From NCBI GenBank assembly GCA_022566975.1, contig JADFHV010000024.1:1-12739 (forward strand): a DNA stretch of 12,739 bases, written 5' to 3'. The notes under the pieces are model-generated. The model made no database searches and was not told the origin of the DNA. It was given only the letters and a program-made list of their open reading frames with translations. This stretch comes from Chloroflexota bacterium (GTDB lineage: Bacteria; Chloroflexota; Dehalococcoidia; SAR202; UBA11138). A program made the translations under genes and the position numbers. Below are positions 6,862 through 12,739 of this stretch, one piece after another; position 1 is the stretch's first letter; each line of letters starts with the position of its first letter.

Positions 6862-7659
6862 GTGCTGGAGAGCCTGAGTCTAGACGGAAAGACCATTGTG
6901 ATCACCGGCGGCGGTACCGGCCTGGGCCGGGAGATGGCGCTGGCCATGGGCAAGGCGGGGGCCGATCTCGTGATTGCGTCCCGCCGGACGGGGCCCATCG
7001 AGGAGGTGGCCGGGCTGGTCAGGGGCATGGGCAGGCGGTCGCTGGCCATCTCGACAGACGTCACCGACTCTGCGCAGGTCGAGCGGCTGTTTCGCGCGAC
7101 CCTCGACGAGTTCGGAAAGGTGGACGTGCTTCTCAACAACGCCGGCATCGTCCGCGGGCAGGGTGCCACCCCTATATGGGACGTGACCGACGACGACTGG
7201 CGGCTTGGTATCGACACCAACCTCACGGGGTCCTTCTACTGCGCCCGCGCCATAGCCAAGCACATGGTGGAACGCGGAGAGGGCAAGATCGTCAATGTCG
7301 CCTCGGGCTTTGGCCTTAGGGGTGGTCGGGACAACTACATGTACACCTGCGGCAAAGGCGGCATCGTCCAGCTCACCCGCAGTTTGGCCATCAGCCTGGG
7401 CAGGCACGGCATCACCAGCAACTGCATCGTCCCCGGGTTCGTGCCGGTGGGAGAGGCCGCACCCGTCCCGCCGTCGCGCAACGACTTCATACCTACGGGC
7501 AGGGGCGGAATGCCGTCTGAACTGGGCCCTATTGCCGTCTTCCTGGCATCGGCAGCCTCAGACTACATGAACGGCGAGACGTTCATCGTGGATGGCGGTG
7601 GTCTGGCCGGGGGCTACGCACCCACGGCGCACGCGCCGGTGATACCGCTGGTTGTGTAG
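6862..7659 (+). CDS. Short-chain dehydrogenase/reductase (SDR), catalytically intact
   Basis: Encodes 265 aa from GTG 6862 and is a classical SDR. The cofactor loop is TGGGTGLG (15-22), the structural motif NNAG is at 92-95, and the catalytic residues are S148, Y161 and K165 (in YMYTCGKGG). The C-terminal FIVDGGG region is the usual subunit-contact end, followed by an unusual tail GGYAPTAHAPVIPLVV. It should oxidise an alcohol or reduce a carbonyl with NAD(P)(H); the substrate cannot be read. No acidic residue is seen at the end of beta-2 (VIASRR), and the two arginines there favour NADP(H); this is inference. A second, degenerate SDR follows 62 bases later on the same strand, so the two are probably cotranscribed. 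Confidence 0.92.
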   Translation: MLESLSLDGKTIVITGGGTGLGREMALAMGKAGADLVIASRRTGPIEEVAGLVRGMGRRSLAISTDVTDSAQVERLFRATLDEFGKVDVLLNNAGIVRGQGATPIWDVTDDDWRLGIDTNLTGSFYCARAIAKHMVERGEGKIVNVASGFGLRGGRDNYMYTCGKGGIVQLTRSLAISLGRHGITSNCIVPGFVPVGEAAPVPPSRNDFIPTGRGGMPSELGPIAVFLASAASDYMNGETFIVDGGGLAGGYAPTAHAPVIPLVV

Positions 7660-7721
7660 CGGAGGAGCGGTCAGCCGCCAGCGATCAGCCCGTTCGAAGA
7701 AAAAGGCGCGAGGAGGCGACC

Positions 7722-8480
7722 ATGCCGGTACCTCTAGAGTGGGACCTGACAGGGAAGTCGGCTATCATAACGGCCGACAGGCGTGGCTGGACGCCTATTT
7801 TCGCATCGGCTCTGGCGGAGGCAGGAGCCGACGTGGCCGTCGCGGGCTCCGACGAGTCGGACCGCGACGACGCGGTGACTGAGGTCGAGAGGCACGGTCG
7901 CCGGGCGCTGTCGATTCTCGCCGACGTTACCAACGCCGCCGATGTCGGGGACGCCGTCCGCCGGGTCGTCTCCGACCTGGGCAGAGTCGACATCCTCGTC
8001 AACAACGCGCGGGTCGAGTTCGGGAAGCCCTTCGTTGATGTGACGGAGGCGGAGTGGCAGACGGTGATGGACTTCAACGTGAAGTCCATGTTCCTGTGGA
8101 GCCAGGTCGCCGGCAAGCGGATGCTGGAGCAGGGCGGGGGGCGGATCGTCAATATCGGGTCCGGGCTCTCTGTCCGTGGACTGCGGAACTCGGTCGCCGC
8201 CTGCGCCAGTCAGGGTGCCATACACCAGCTTACCTCCGCGCTGGCCCTGGAGTGGGCGCGCGACAACATCCGAGTCAACGCCATCGGGGCCGGTTGGGTC
8301 ACCACCGAGCCGCAGACGGAGGAGTCCCAGAAGGAGCTCCTGGTGCGGTATATACCGTCGCGACGCAGGGGCCATCCGACGGACCTGTGCGGGCTGCTGG
8401 TGTACCTGGCGTCCGACGCATGCGACTTCGTGACCGGGCAGACCATATTCATCGACGGCGGCGTGCTCGCCCACGCGTAG
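7722..8480 (+). CDS. Degenerate SDR-family protein lacking catalytic Tyr and Lys (probable pseudoenzyme)
   Basis: Encodes 252 aa with AGGAGG five bases before the ATG. The fold is clearly SDR: KSAIIT at the first strand, AEAGADVAVAG, ILADVTN, VDILVNNA, IVNIGSG and GQTIFIDGG. Key positions are changed. The TGxxxGxG loop reads TADRRGWT (17-24), keeping one glycine of three. NNAG is NNAR (94-97). S147 is kept, but the positions of the active-site Tyr and Lys are A160 and Q164 (in AACASQGA; the upstream SDR has YTCGK). The frame is intact and full length, with no frameshift. It is unlikely to be a dehydrogenase alone. A structural or regulatory partner for the intact SDR upstream is the simplest reading; a lyase, hydratase or ligand-binding role is also possible. 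The stop is one base before the DUF167 start. Confidence 0.85.
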   Translation: MPVPLEWDLTGKSAIITADRRGWTPIFASALAEAGADVAVAGSDESDRDDAVTEVERHGRRALSILADVTNAADVGDAVRRVVSDLGRVDILVNNARVEFGKPFVDVTEAEWQTVMDFNVKSMFLWSQVAGKRMLEQGGGRIVNIGSGLSVRGLRNSVAACASQGAIHQLTSALALEWARDNIRVNAIGAGWVTTEPQTEESQKELLVRYIPSRRRGHPTDLCGLLVYLASDACDFVTGQTIFIDGGVLAHA

Positions 8481-8481
8481 C

Positions 8482-8754
8482 ATGGACGGGCACCTGAAGG
8501 TCCGTGTCCAGCCCGGGGCCAGCAGAAATGACGTGGAGGTGGTCGATGGTGGCAGGCTGAGGGTGCGGGTCACGGCGCCGGCCGAGGCCGGAAAGGCCAA
8601 CGAGGCCCTGGTAGCGCTGCTGGCCAGGAGGCTGCGAGTCTCCAAGGGGAGCGTGACTATCGTGCGAGGCCACAGGTCTCGGGACAAGCTGGTGGACGTG
8701 AATGGGCTTACCGTAGATGAGGCGCTGTCGCGGCTATCCAGCCCCAGCGGCTAA
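8482..8754 (+). CDS. DUF167 / UPF0235 (YggU) family protein
   Basis: Encodes 90 aa, normal length for the family. Conserved blocks: VRVQPGASRNDV near the N-terminus, RVRVTAPAEAGKANEALVALLARRL in the middle (the A-P-A-E-x-G-K-A-N signature, usually APP..GKAN), and VRGHRSRDKLV near the end. The family is an alpha/beta fold found across bacteria, archaea and eukaryotes with no established biochemical role. The ATG lies one base after the stop of the degenerate SDR and has no ribosome site of its own, so translation is probably coupled. In many bacteria this family lies beside proC and yggT; here those genes are just downstream but on the opposite strand. Confidence 0.85.
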   Translation: MDGHLKVRVQPGASRNDVEVVDGGRLRVRVTAPAEAGKANEALVALLARRLRVSKGSVTIVRGHRSRDKLVDVNGLTVDEALSRLSSPSG

Positions 8755-8785
8755 GGCAGGCTGAAGCCCGCCCAGATAGCCTCCA

Positions 8786-8881
8786 GGCCCGACTGTTTCT
8801 GGGTCATCCTGAGGGCCGTTAGGTCGGGCCGAAGGATCTCGAGTGGGTTACGCGCGGACTCGCGACTGGGCCTGAAAGGCC
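8786..8881. repeat. Inverted repeats between the convergent DUF167 and yggT genes
   Basis: GGCCCGAC (8786-8793) and GTCGGGCC (8823-8830) are a perfect 8-bp inverted repeat enclosing a loop with GTCATCCTGAGG (8803-8814). The right arm runs into CCGAAGGATCTC (8829-8840). The pattern TCATCCTGAG...GAAGGATCTC resembles a degenerate copy of a dispersed bacterial repeat of the form 'TCATTCTGAG...GAAGAATCTC'. A separate small hairpin, GGCCT-GAA-AGGCC, is at 8869-8881. Either could terminate the converging transcripts; there is no T-run. Confidence 0.45.
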
Positions 8882-8909
8882 ATCGACGCGGGCTCAGGCG
8901 GGACGAAGC

Positions 8910-9176
8910 TCAGCCGACGGCGGCGACCAGCACGCGCCGGACGATGGTGATGAGGATGATGGCCACCATCGGAGACAGGTCCAGCATGCCAAAGCTGGGA
9001 AGCACCCGTCTTATTGGCGCTAGGATCGGCTCGGTGATCTGGTAGAGAATGGAGACCACGGGATACATGGCGCTTGACGGGCCTACGTTCAGCCACGAAA
9101 TGACCACGCGGCCGATCAGGGCTATCCAGAGCACCGTGGCAAGGACGTCTACGAAGGTTAAAACGAACTCGTTCAA
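8910..9176 (-). CDS. YggT family integral membrane protein
   Basis: Encodes 88 aa with two hydrophobic segments (about 4-26 and 66-87) around the family signature: GRVVISWLNVGP, then YQITEPILAPIRRVLPSFGMLDLSP. YggT proteins are small inner-membrane proteins linked in some bacteria to osmotic-stress tolerance and in plastids (YLMG/CCB3 relatives) to nucleoid or cytochrome functions; the molecular role is unsettled. Translation starts at TTG (9176-9174), with AGAGG close upstream, and TTGA overlaps the proC stop, so it is coupled to proC. It is the last gene of the pdxA-proC-yggT operon. Confidence 0.88.
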   Translation of the reverse strand: MNEFVLTFVDVLATVLWIALIGRVVISWLNVGPSSAMYPVVSILYQITEPILAPIRRVLPSFGMLDLSPMVAIILITIVRRVLVAAVG

Positions 9177-9979
9177 GTCCTCTTCCCCAGCGCCGCCGAC
9201 CTCTCATATGCGGCGATGACCGCCTGCATCACCGAGGCCCGAAACCCGCCCTTCTCCAGGGCCAATAGCGCCTCGATGGTCGTGCCCGCGGGTGACGTGA
9301 CCATGTCCTTCAGCTCGGCCGGATGGCGCCCCGACTCCTGGACCAGCTTCGTGCTGCCCGAGACCGTCTGGAGCACCAGCTTCCTGGCCATATCTCTCGG
9401 CATCCCCAGGTATACGCCGGCGTCGATGAGGGACTCTATGAACAGGAAGACATAGGCGGGACCGCTGGCGCTCAGGGCCGTCGCCATGTCGATGAGCTTC
9501 TCGTCGGTGACGTAGAGCTCCTCCCCCAGCGTCCGAAGGATCTGACGCGTCGCCTCGACCTTGTCCGCCGAGACGGCCGGTGCGGCGGTCCACACGCTCA
9601 TCCCCGCGCCGATCTGGGCGGGCGTGTTGGGCATGACTCTTATGACGGCCTGGTGGTTGAGGCCGCTAACGAGTGTCTCCATCTTTGCGCCCGCAACGAT
9701 GGACACCACCGCCAGGTCCCCATCGACGGCGCCGTTGAGTTCCGACAGCACCTCGGGCAGGCTCTGGGGCTTGACCGCCAGCACCGCCATGTCGGCACCG
9801 TCGATCGCGTCGGAGTTGACGGCGTGGGCCTTGAGGCCGTACTTCTCTTCCAGTTGGGCTCGCCGCGCCTCCACCGGCTCGCCGACGTTGATCTCCTGAG
9901 CCGTGGCCAGGCGCGCGTCCAGTATTCCGCCTACCAGGGCCTCGGCCATCACGCCCCCGCCTACGAAGGATATCCTCAT
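9173..9979 (-). CDS. proC: Pyrroline-5-carboxylate reductase
   Basis: Encodes 268 aa, the usual length. It catalyses the last step of proline synthesis, NAD(P)H reduction of 1-pyrroline-5-carboxylate, in the cytoplasm. Visible features: the N-terminal Rossmann loop FVGGGVMAEA (5-14), VLAVKPQ, RVMPNTPAQIGAGM, SASGPAYVFLFIESLIDAGV at the start of the dimerisation domain, and the family signature ELKDMVTSPAGTTIEALLAL with EKGGF just after (about 223-248). The ATG overlaps the pdxA stop in ATGA (9979-9976), and a GAGGG lies about nine bases upstream. Its stop overlaps the yggT start, so the three genes are translationally linked. proC-yggT adjacency is common across bacteria. Confidence 0.96.
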   Translation of the reverse strand: MRISFVGGGVMAEALVGGILDARLATAQEINVGEPVEARRAQLEEKYGLKAHAVNSDAIDGADMAVLAVKPQSLPEVLSELNGAVDGDLAVVSIVAGAKMETLVSGLNHQAVIRVMPNTPAQIGAGMSVWTAAPAVSADKVEATRQILRTLGEELYVTDEKLIDMATALSASGPAYVFLFIESLIDAGVYLGMPRDMARKLVLQTVSGSTKLVQESGRHPAELKDMVTSPAGTTIEALLALEKGGFRASVMQAVIAAYERSAALGKRT

Positions 9980-10980
9980 GGGAGCCGACCCTCGCTGGCC
10001 AGGCTAACGGCCACCCTGATGGCCTCCAGCATGCTCTCGTGATCGGCGACGCCTCGCCCGGCGATGTCGAAGGCCGTCCCGTGGTCCACGGACGTCCTGA
10101 TGAAGGGCAGACCCAGGTTCACGCTGACGCTCTTGGCCCAGTCGTGCACCTTGATGGGTATGTGCCCCTGGTCGTGGTACATGGCCAGCACCACGTCGTA
10201 GCTCCCGTCGATGGCCTGGTTGAAGACGGTGTCGGCCGGGATGGGCCCCGTGGCGTCGATGCCCTCCGCCCGGGCCGCCTGAACGGCCGGGGCGATCTGC
10301 TTCTCCTCCTCGTCGCCCAGCAGGCCCCCGTCGCTGGCGTGAGGGTTCAGGGCCGCGACTCCGATCCGGGGCGTCGGAAAGCCCCATTCCTTGAAGCTGC
10401 GGTCGGTTAGCTCTAGCTTAACAAGCACATTGTCCTTTGTGACGTAGTCGCAAGCCACCCTCAGAGACCGGTGGGTCGTCAGATGGACGACGCGCAGCGA
10501 CCCGGCCATCAGCATGGTGGCCACCTCGGTGGCGCCGGCCTGGCTCTGGAGGATCTCCATGTGGCCGACGTCCTTGTAGCCTGCCAGGTTGCAGGCCTCT
10601 TTGTTGATAGGAGCGGTGGCAATGGCCTGGACGCGGCCCGAGCTGGCCAGCTCACCCGCTTTGAGTATCCATTCCACCGACGCCTTGCCCGCCGCGGCGG
10701 ACACCTGCCCGGGCTCGATGAGGCTGAAGTCCATGTTCTCCAGGTCGAGCACGTCTATGGCCCCCACCTGCCCCGCCACATCGTCCAGGGAGTGGGCGAC
10801 GCGGGTAGGGATGTCCCCGCCGATCACCCGCAAGGCGTGCTGCATGGCGGCGGCGCTGCCGATCACGAAGGGCCGGCACTTATCGTAGACGCGGTCGTCG
10901 AGCAGGGCCTTGGCGGTCACCTCGGCCCCGATCCCTGCCGGGTCTCCCATGGTGATGGCGACGTAGGGTTTTTCGGTCAT
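9976..10980 (-). CDS. pdxA: PdxA-family 4-phosphooxy-L-threonine dehydrogenase (or PdxA2-like 4-phospho-acid dehydrogenase)
   Basis: Encodes 334 aa, full length. PdxA oxidises 4-phosphooxy-L-threonine with NAD+ in DXP-dependent vitamin B6 synthesis. Signature motifs: TMGDPAGIGAEV at the N-terminus, TAPINKEA, and the metal-binding histidines H170 (LTTHRSL), H214 (NPHASDGG) and H269 (YHDQGHIPIKV), plus SVDHGTAFDIAG near the end. In E. coli the substrate-contact sequence is G-H-T-E; here it is G-H-M-E (139-142), so Thr is replaced by Met. Related PdxA2/DenA proteins act on 4-phospho-erythronate/threonate, and the substrate may differ from that of classical PdxA. No pdxJ is in view. The ATG lacks a clear ribosome site. 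It is the first gene of the pdxA-proC-yggT operon. Confidence 0.9.
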   Translation of the reverse strand: MTEKPYVAITMGDPAGIGAEVTAKALLDDRVYDKCRPFVIGSAAAMQHALRVIGGDIPTRVAHSLDDVAGQVGAIDVLDLENMDFSLIEPGQVSAAAGKASVEWILKAGELASSGRVQAIATAPINKEACNLAGYKDVGHMEILQSQAGATEVATMLMAGSLRVVHLTTHRSLRVACDYVTKDNVLVKLELTDRSFKEWGFPTPRIGVAALNPHASDGGLLGDEEEKQIAPAVQAARAEGIDATGPIPADTVFNQAIDGSYDVVLAMYHDQGHIPIKVHDWAKSVSVNLGLPFIRTSVDHGTAFDIAGRGVADHESMLEAIRVAVSLASEGRLP

Positions 10981-11045
10981 GGTTGTCAGCGAATGCGTTC
11001 ACGAAGGGCCGGCGTTATAACGTGCGAGCGTGCTCCCAAGACCTC

Positions 11046-11051
11046 ATTATA
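11046..11051 (-). promoter_or_regulatory. Putative -10 element for the pdxA-proC-yggT operon
   Basis: A perfect TATAAT on the minus strand, 66 bases before the pdxA ATG. No good -35 is visible (TCTTTG at 11073-11068 is the nearest, with a 16-base spacer). A 10-base palindrome, CGTTATAACG (11013-11022), lies between it and the gene and could be an operator or a second weak -10. Confidence 0.35.
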
Positions 11052-11075
11052 CCGCCCGGAACCCCGCAAAGACGA

Positions 11076-11101
11076 GGGGACCCGCTTGAGGGCGGGTCCC
11101 C
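11076..11101 (-). terminator. Hairpin terminator of nrdJ
   Basis: GGGGACCCGC (11076-11085) and GCGGGTCCCC (11092-11101) form a perfect 10-bp GC-rich stem with a 6-base loop. On the minus strand it lies 64 bases after the nrdJ stop and is followed by TCGTCTTT, a weak T-rich tail. It separates nrdJ from the pdxA promoter region. Confidence 0.65.
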
Positions 11102-11165
11102 CGTTCTGAGATGCGTGGCGGACGACTCGCGGAGGCACCTGCGAACCGCTCGCCGCGCAGGAGGG

Positions 11166-11967
11166 TTATTCACACTTGTTGTAGCCGCAGTCGAGGCAGC
11201 GGAGGCATCCCTCCTGGTGGACCAGGAAGCCCGAGCAGTCCGGGCACCTGGCCCCGCTGGGAAGCGAGTGTCCGTTCCTGTTGGGGTTCTCGGGCTGGGC
11301 CGAAGGAAACAGGCCGAGCTGGGCCACGCTATCGCTCGATACCGCCGCTTCGAGACCGACCTCACCCTGGGGCTGCTCACCTATATGGCGGCTTAGCACC
11401 AGCGCCACCGCGTCCTCCGCGGAGCGCACCAGGGTCCCGCCGTCCCATACCGGGCAGCAGGTGGTGCCACGAAGCTGGTCCACCACCTGGGCGGGGTCGA
11501 TGCCCGACCTCAGAGCCAGGGATATCAGGCGGGACAGGCCATCGAGATGCGCCGCGTCGCAGCCGCCCGCCTTGCCGGACGTGCTGAAGACCTCGAAGGG
11601 CCGTCCCCGGTCGTCGAAGTTGACGGTCACGAACAGCGTTCCGTGTCCGGTCCGGACGCGGTCGGTAATACCGCTGACCGATGAGGGACGCTGGCGCGGG
11701 ACCAGGAGACGCTGCTCCTCGTCGGCGACACCGCTGCCCGTCTCAAGCACCTGCATCGACTTGGACCCGTCGCGGTAGACAGTTACGGCCTTGCAGCCTG
11801 TCTCCCACGCTAGCCGGAGGGCGTCCTCGATGTCTTCCACGGTTGCGCTGTTGGACAGGTTGATCGTCTTGGAGACCGAGTTGGTCACGTGCTTCTGCCA
11901 GACAGCCTGCATCCGGACGTGGGACTCGGGGCTGATGGCCATGGAGGTCCTGAAGAGCGCCGGGTCT
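11166..11967 (-). pseudogene. nrdJ: Adenosylcobalamin-dependent (class II) ribonucleotide reductase, C-terminal part only
   Basis: Only the last ~265 residues of a protein that is usually well over 700 aa. The end of the reductase barrel is visible (ISPESHVRMQAVWQKH, SVSKTINLSNSATVEDIEDA, GCKAVTVYRDGSKSMQVL). A conserved C-terminal domain follows (TLFVTVNFDDRGRPFEVF, GGCDAAHLDGLSRLISLALR, QLRGTTCCPVWDGG). Last comes a cysteine cluster CPDC...CLRCLDCGYNKCE that includes the C-terminal Cys pair that re-reduces the active site. The catalytic cysteines, B12 site and allosteric domain are missing. The reading frame stays open to 12155, but those extra ~60 residues are antisense to another coding remnant and do not look like NrdJ. 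So it is a gene cut at about 11,960, by a rearrangement or an assembly join. The gene itself may be whole in the organism. Confidence 0.85.
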
Positions 11968-12107
11968 ACCCCGTGCTGCCCGAGGACCTGCTGTTCACGA
12001 TTTACAAGATGTTCGGCGCCGACCCGCGCCGCGTCTACCAGACCAGCGCCGGGAGGCCGCAGAAGGTTCTCGACAGCGGCGTCATGATTGAAGGTCTGCT
12101 GGCTTAG
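11964..12107 (+). pseudogene. C-terminal remnant of a DUF1501 (sulfatase-like) protein, 5' truncated
   Basis: The + strand frame from about 11964 to a TAG at 12105-12107 reads VYPVLPEDLLFTIYKMFGAD and continues to GRPQKVLDSGVMIEGLL. This fits the end of DUF1501 proteins, whose tails follow the pattern PEDL..TIY..LG.DP......GRP...v..G..I..LL. These are alkaline-phosphatase-superfamily proteins, often with Tat signals and abundant in Acidobacteria and Planctomycetes. No start codon or upstream domain is present. Going left, the frame enters sequence that codes for NrdJ on the other strand. Family call is moderate, from about 47 residues. Confidence 0.6.
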
Positions 12108-12210
12108 CAGCGGGCGACGGAAGCGTGGTACTTCTCTCTTCGGTGACTGGCGCACACTAGATGACGCCGCTGGCGATTTTCGAGGCGACAGCCTGATGGG
12201 GCCGGAAGGC

Positions 12211-12306
12211 GCGAAAAAACGCTGGGACAGTCACCCGCGCATCGCCCAAGCCTTTGCATATCAGTACGCGTCTTGCTTGCGCTTGTGACAGTCCCGGTTT
12301 TTTGAC
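12211..12306. repeat. Inverted-repeat element with A-run/T-run ends (REP/RAYT-like or bidirectional terminator)
   Basis: GGGACAGTCAC (12224-12234) and GTGACAGTCCC (12285-12295) are inverted with one mismatch; outside them lie AAAAAA (12214-12219) and TTTTTT (12298-12303), with GCG and CGC-like flanks. The ~50-base interior shows no open frame of note. 'GGGACAG...CTGTCCC' flanks with adjoining A/T runs are reminiscent of repeats linked to REP-associated tyrosine transposases. The terminal T-run also makes a plausible terminator for the upstream DUF1501-like gene. It fills most of the 257-base gap before the polymerase gene; I see no other gene there. Confidence 0.55.
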
Positions 12307-12364
12307 GCCTTCCTGGTTGCCGCCGCCGCGTTTTCCGTCATCGAGTCACAACTCATCCGCGCCA

Positions 12365-12739
12365 ATGAACAACAGGGAAATCGCCGCCATTCTCAGCGAG
12401 ACCGCCGACCTGATGCAGATCGCCGCGCTCGATCCGTTCCGCGTTCGCAGCTACCGGAACGCCGCCGCCGTGATCGATGCCCTGGGCGAAAGTATCGAAG
12501 ACATCATCCACGACGCCAGCCGCAACGTGACCGAGATCAAGGGTATCGGCAAGGGCCTGGCCTCGGCGCTTCACGAGCTGGCCGAACGCGGAAGCTTTGC
12601 CCGCCGGGATGAACTGCTGGCGATCTATCCCCCGACCACGCTCGAACTGCTCAAGATCAGCGGGCTCGGACCCAAGAGCATCGCCGTCATCCATGCTCAG
12701 TTTCGCGTCAGCACGATCGAGGCGCTCGAACAGCTTTGC
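12365..12739 (+). CDS. polX: PolX-type DNA polymerase (DNA polymerase beta family), N-terminal part (3' end outside window)
   Basis: The frame is open from ATG 12365 to the window edge (125 residues). It matches the N-terminal 8-kDa and helix-hairpin-helix region of bacterial PolX: MNNREIAAILSETADLMQIA, then FRVRSYRNAA (the helix contacting the 5' phosphate), then two HhH loops, EIKGIGKGLASAL (G60-I-G62) and KISGLGPKSIAVI (G100-L-G102). PolX proteins fill gaps in base-excision repair and carry a C-terminal PHP exonuclease domain, not seen here. The wording of this N-terminus is close to what I recall from Acidobacteria, unlike the rest of the window. There is no clear ribosome site. Family confidence is high, taxonomic remark tentative. 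Confidence 0.88.
   Translation, partial: MNNREIAAILSETADLMQIAALDPFRVRSYRNAAAVIDALGESIEDIIHDASRNVTEIKGIGKGLASALHELAERGSFARRDELLAIYPPTTLELLKISGLGPKSIAVIHAQFRVSTIEALEQLC

Noticed and set aside
7666..7690. 11-bp near-direct repeat AGCGGTCAGCC / AGCGATCAGCC between the two SDR genes
   Set aside because: Only two short copies with one mismatch. It looks like ordinary spacer sequence and is insufficient to call a repeat array or operator.
11968..12155. N-terminal ~60 residues of the open nrdJ frame
   Set aside because: They are antisense to a better protein signal (the DUF1501-like tail) and show no NrdJ features, so the gene is treated as truncated near 11,960.
12353..12694. Minus-strand frame of 113 residues at the right end
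   Set aside because: It is an antisense shadow of the PolX N-terminus, which has clear helix-hairpin-helix motifs on the + strand.
1..12739. CRISPR arrays, tRNA or rRNA genes, complete insertion sequences, phage genes
   Set aside because: No regularly spaced repeats, cloverleaf-like segments, rRNA-like stretches, transposase or phage proteins were recognised by eye on either strand; a covariance-model scan was not possible.

Overview
This window is mostly a GC-rich bacterial chromosome segment with tightly packed housekeeping and metabolic genes. Its last ~770 bases look like they belong to something else. Gene content (a TPP enzyme of acetolactate-synthase type, paired short-chain dehydrogenases, cobalamin-dependent ribonucleotide reductase, proC-yggT) and a GTAGGG...CCCTAC palindrome of a kind I associate with Dehalococcoidia/SAR202-like genomes suggest Chloroflexota. 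That placement is inference; no rRNA or other phylogenetic marker is present.

Left block (1-3220, + strand): the tail of a GT4-type glycosyltransferase, a complete 678-aa bacterial glucoamylase-family GH15 protein with both catalytic glutamates, and a HAD-superfamily phosphatase/phosphomutase-like protein. Together they look like a small glycan module. The GH15 gene seems less GC-rich than the rest. Next (3221-4207) is a promoter with a long leader driving a membrane-anchored TlpA/ResA-like thioredoxin, which ends against a convergent TPP-dependent enzyme; stem-loops sit in the gap.

Centre (4208-8754): the TPP enzyme (- strand) and a biotin protein ligase (+ strand) are divergently transcribed from a 149-bp gap with promoter-like elements in both directions. 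After birA come a short palindromic repeat, an intact classical SDR, a second SDR that has lost its catalytic Tyr and Lys and much of its cofactor motif, and a DUF167/YggU protein one base after it. The intact/degenerate SDR pair is the most interesting biology here: it may encode a heteromeric dehydrogenase with a pseudoenzyme subunit.

Right block (8910-11168, - strand): pdxA-proC-yggT form an operon with 4-base stop/start overlaps, behind a TATAAT element. Upstream of it lies a strong hairpin terminator for a class II ribonucleotide reductase (nrdJ). Only the C-terminal ~265 residues of NrdJ are present. At about 11,960 the nrdJ coding sequence stops abruptly and is joined head-to-head to the C-terminal end of a DUF1501-like protein on the + strand. 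An inverted-repeat element and the start of a PolX-type DNA polymerase follow. Two unrelated genes truncated at the same point indicates a misassembly or a genuine rearrangement/transfer boundary; the right end looks acidobacterial to me.
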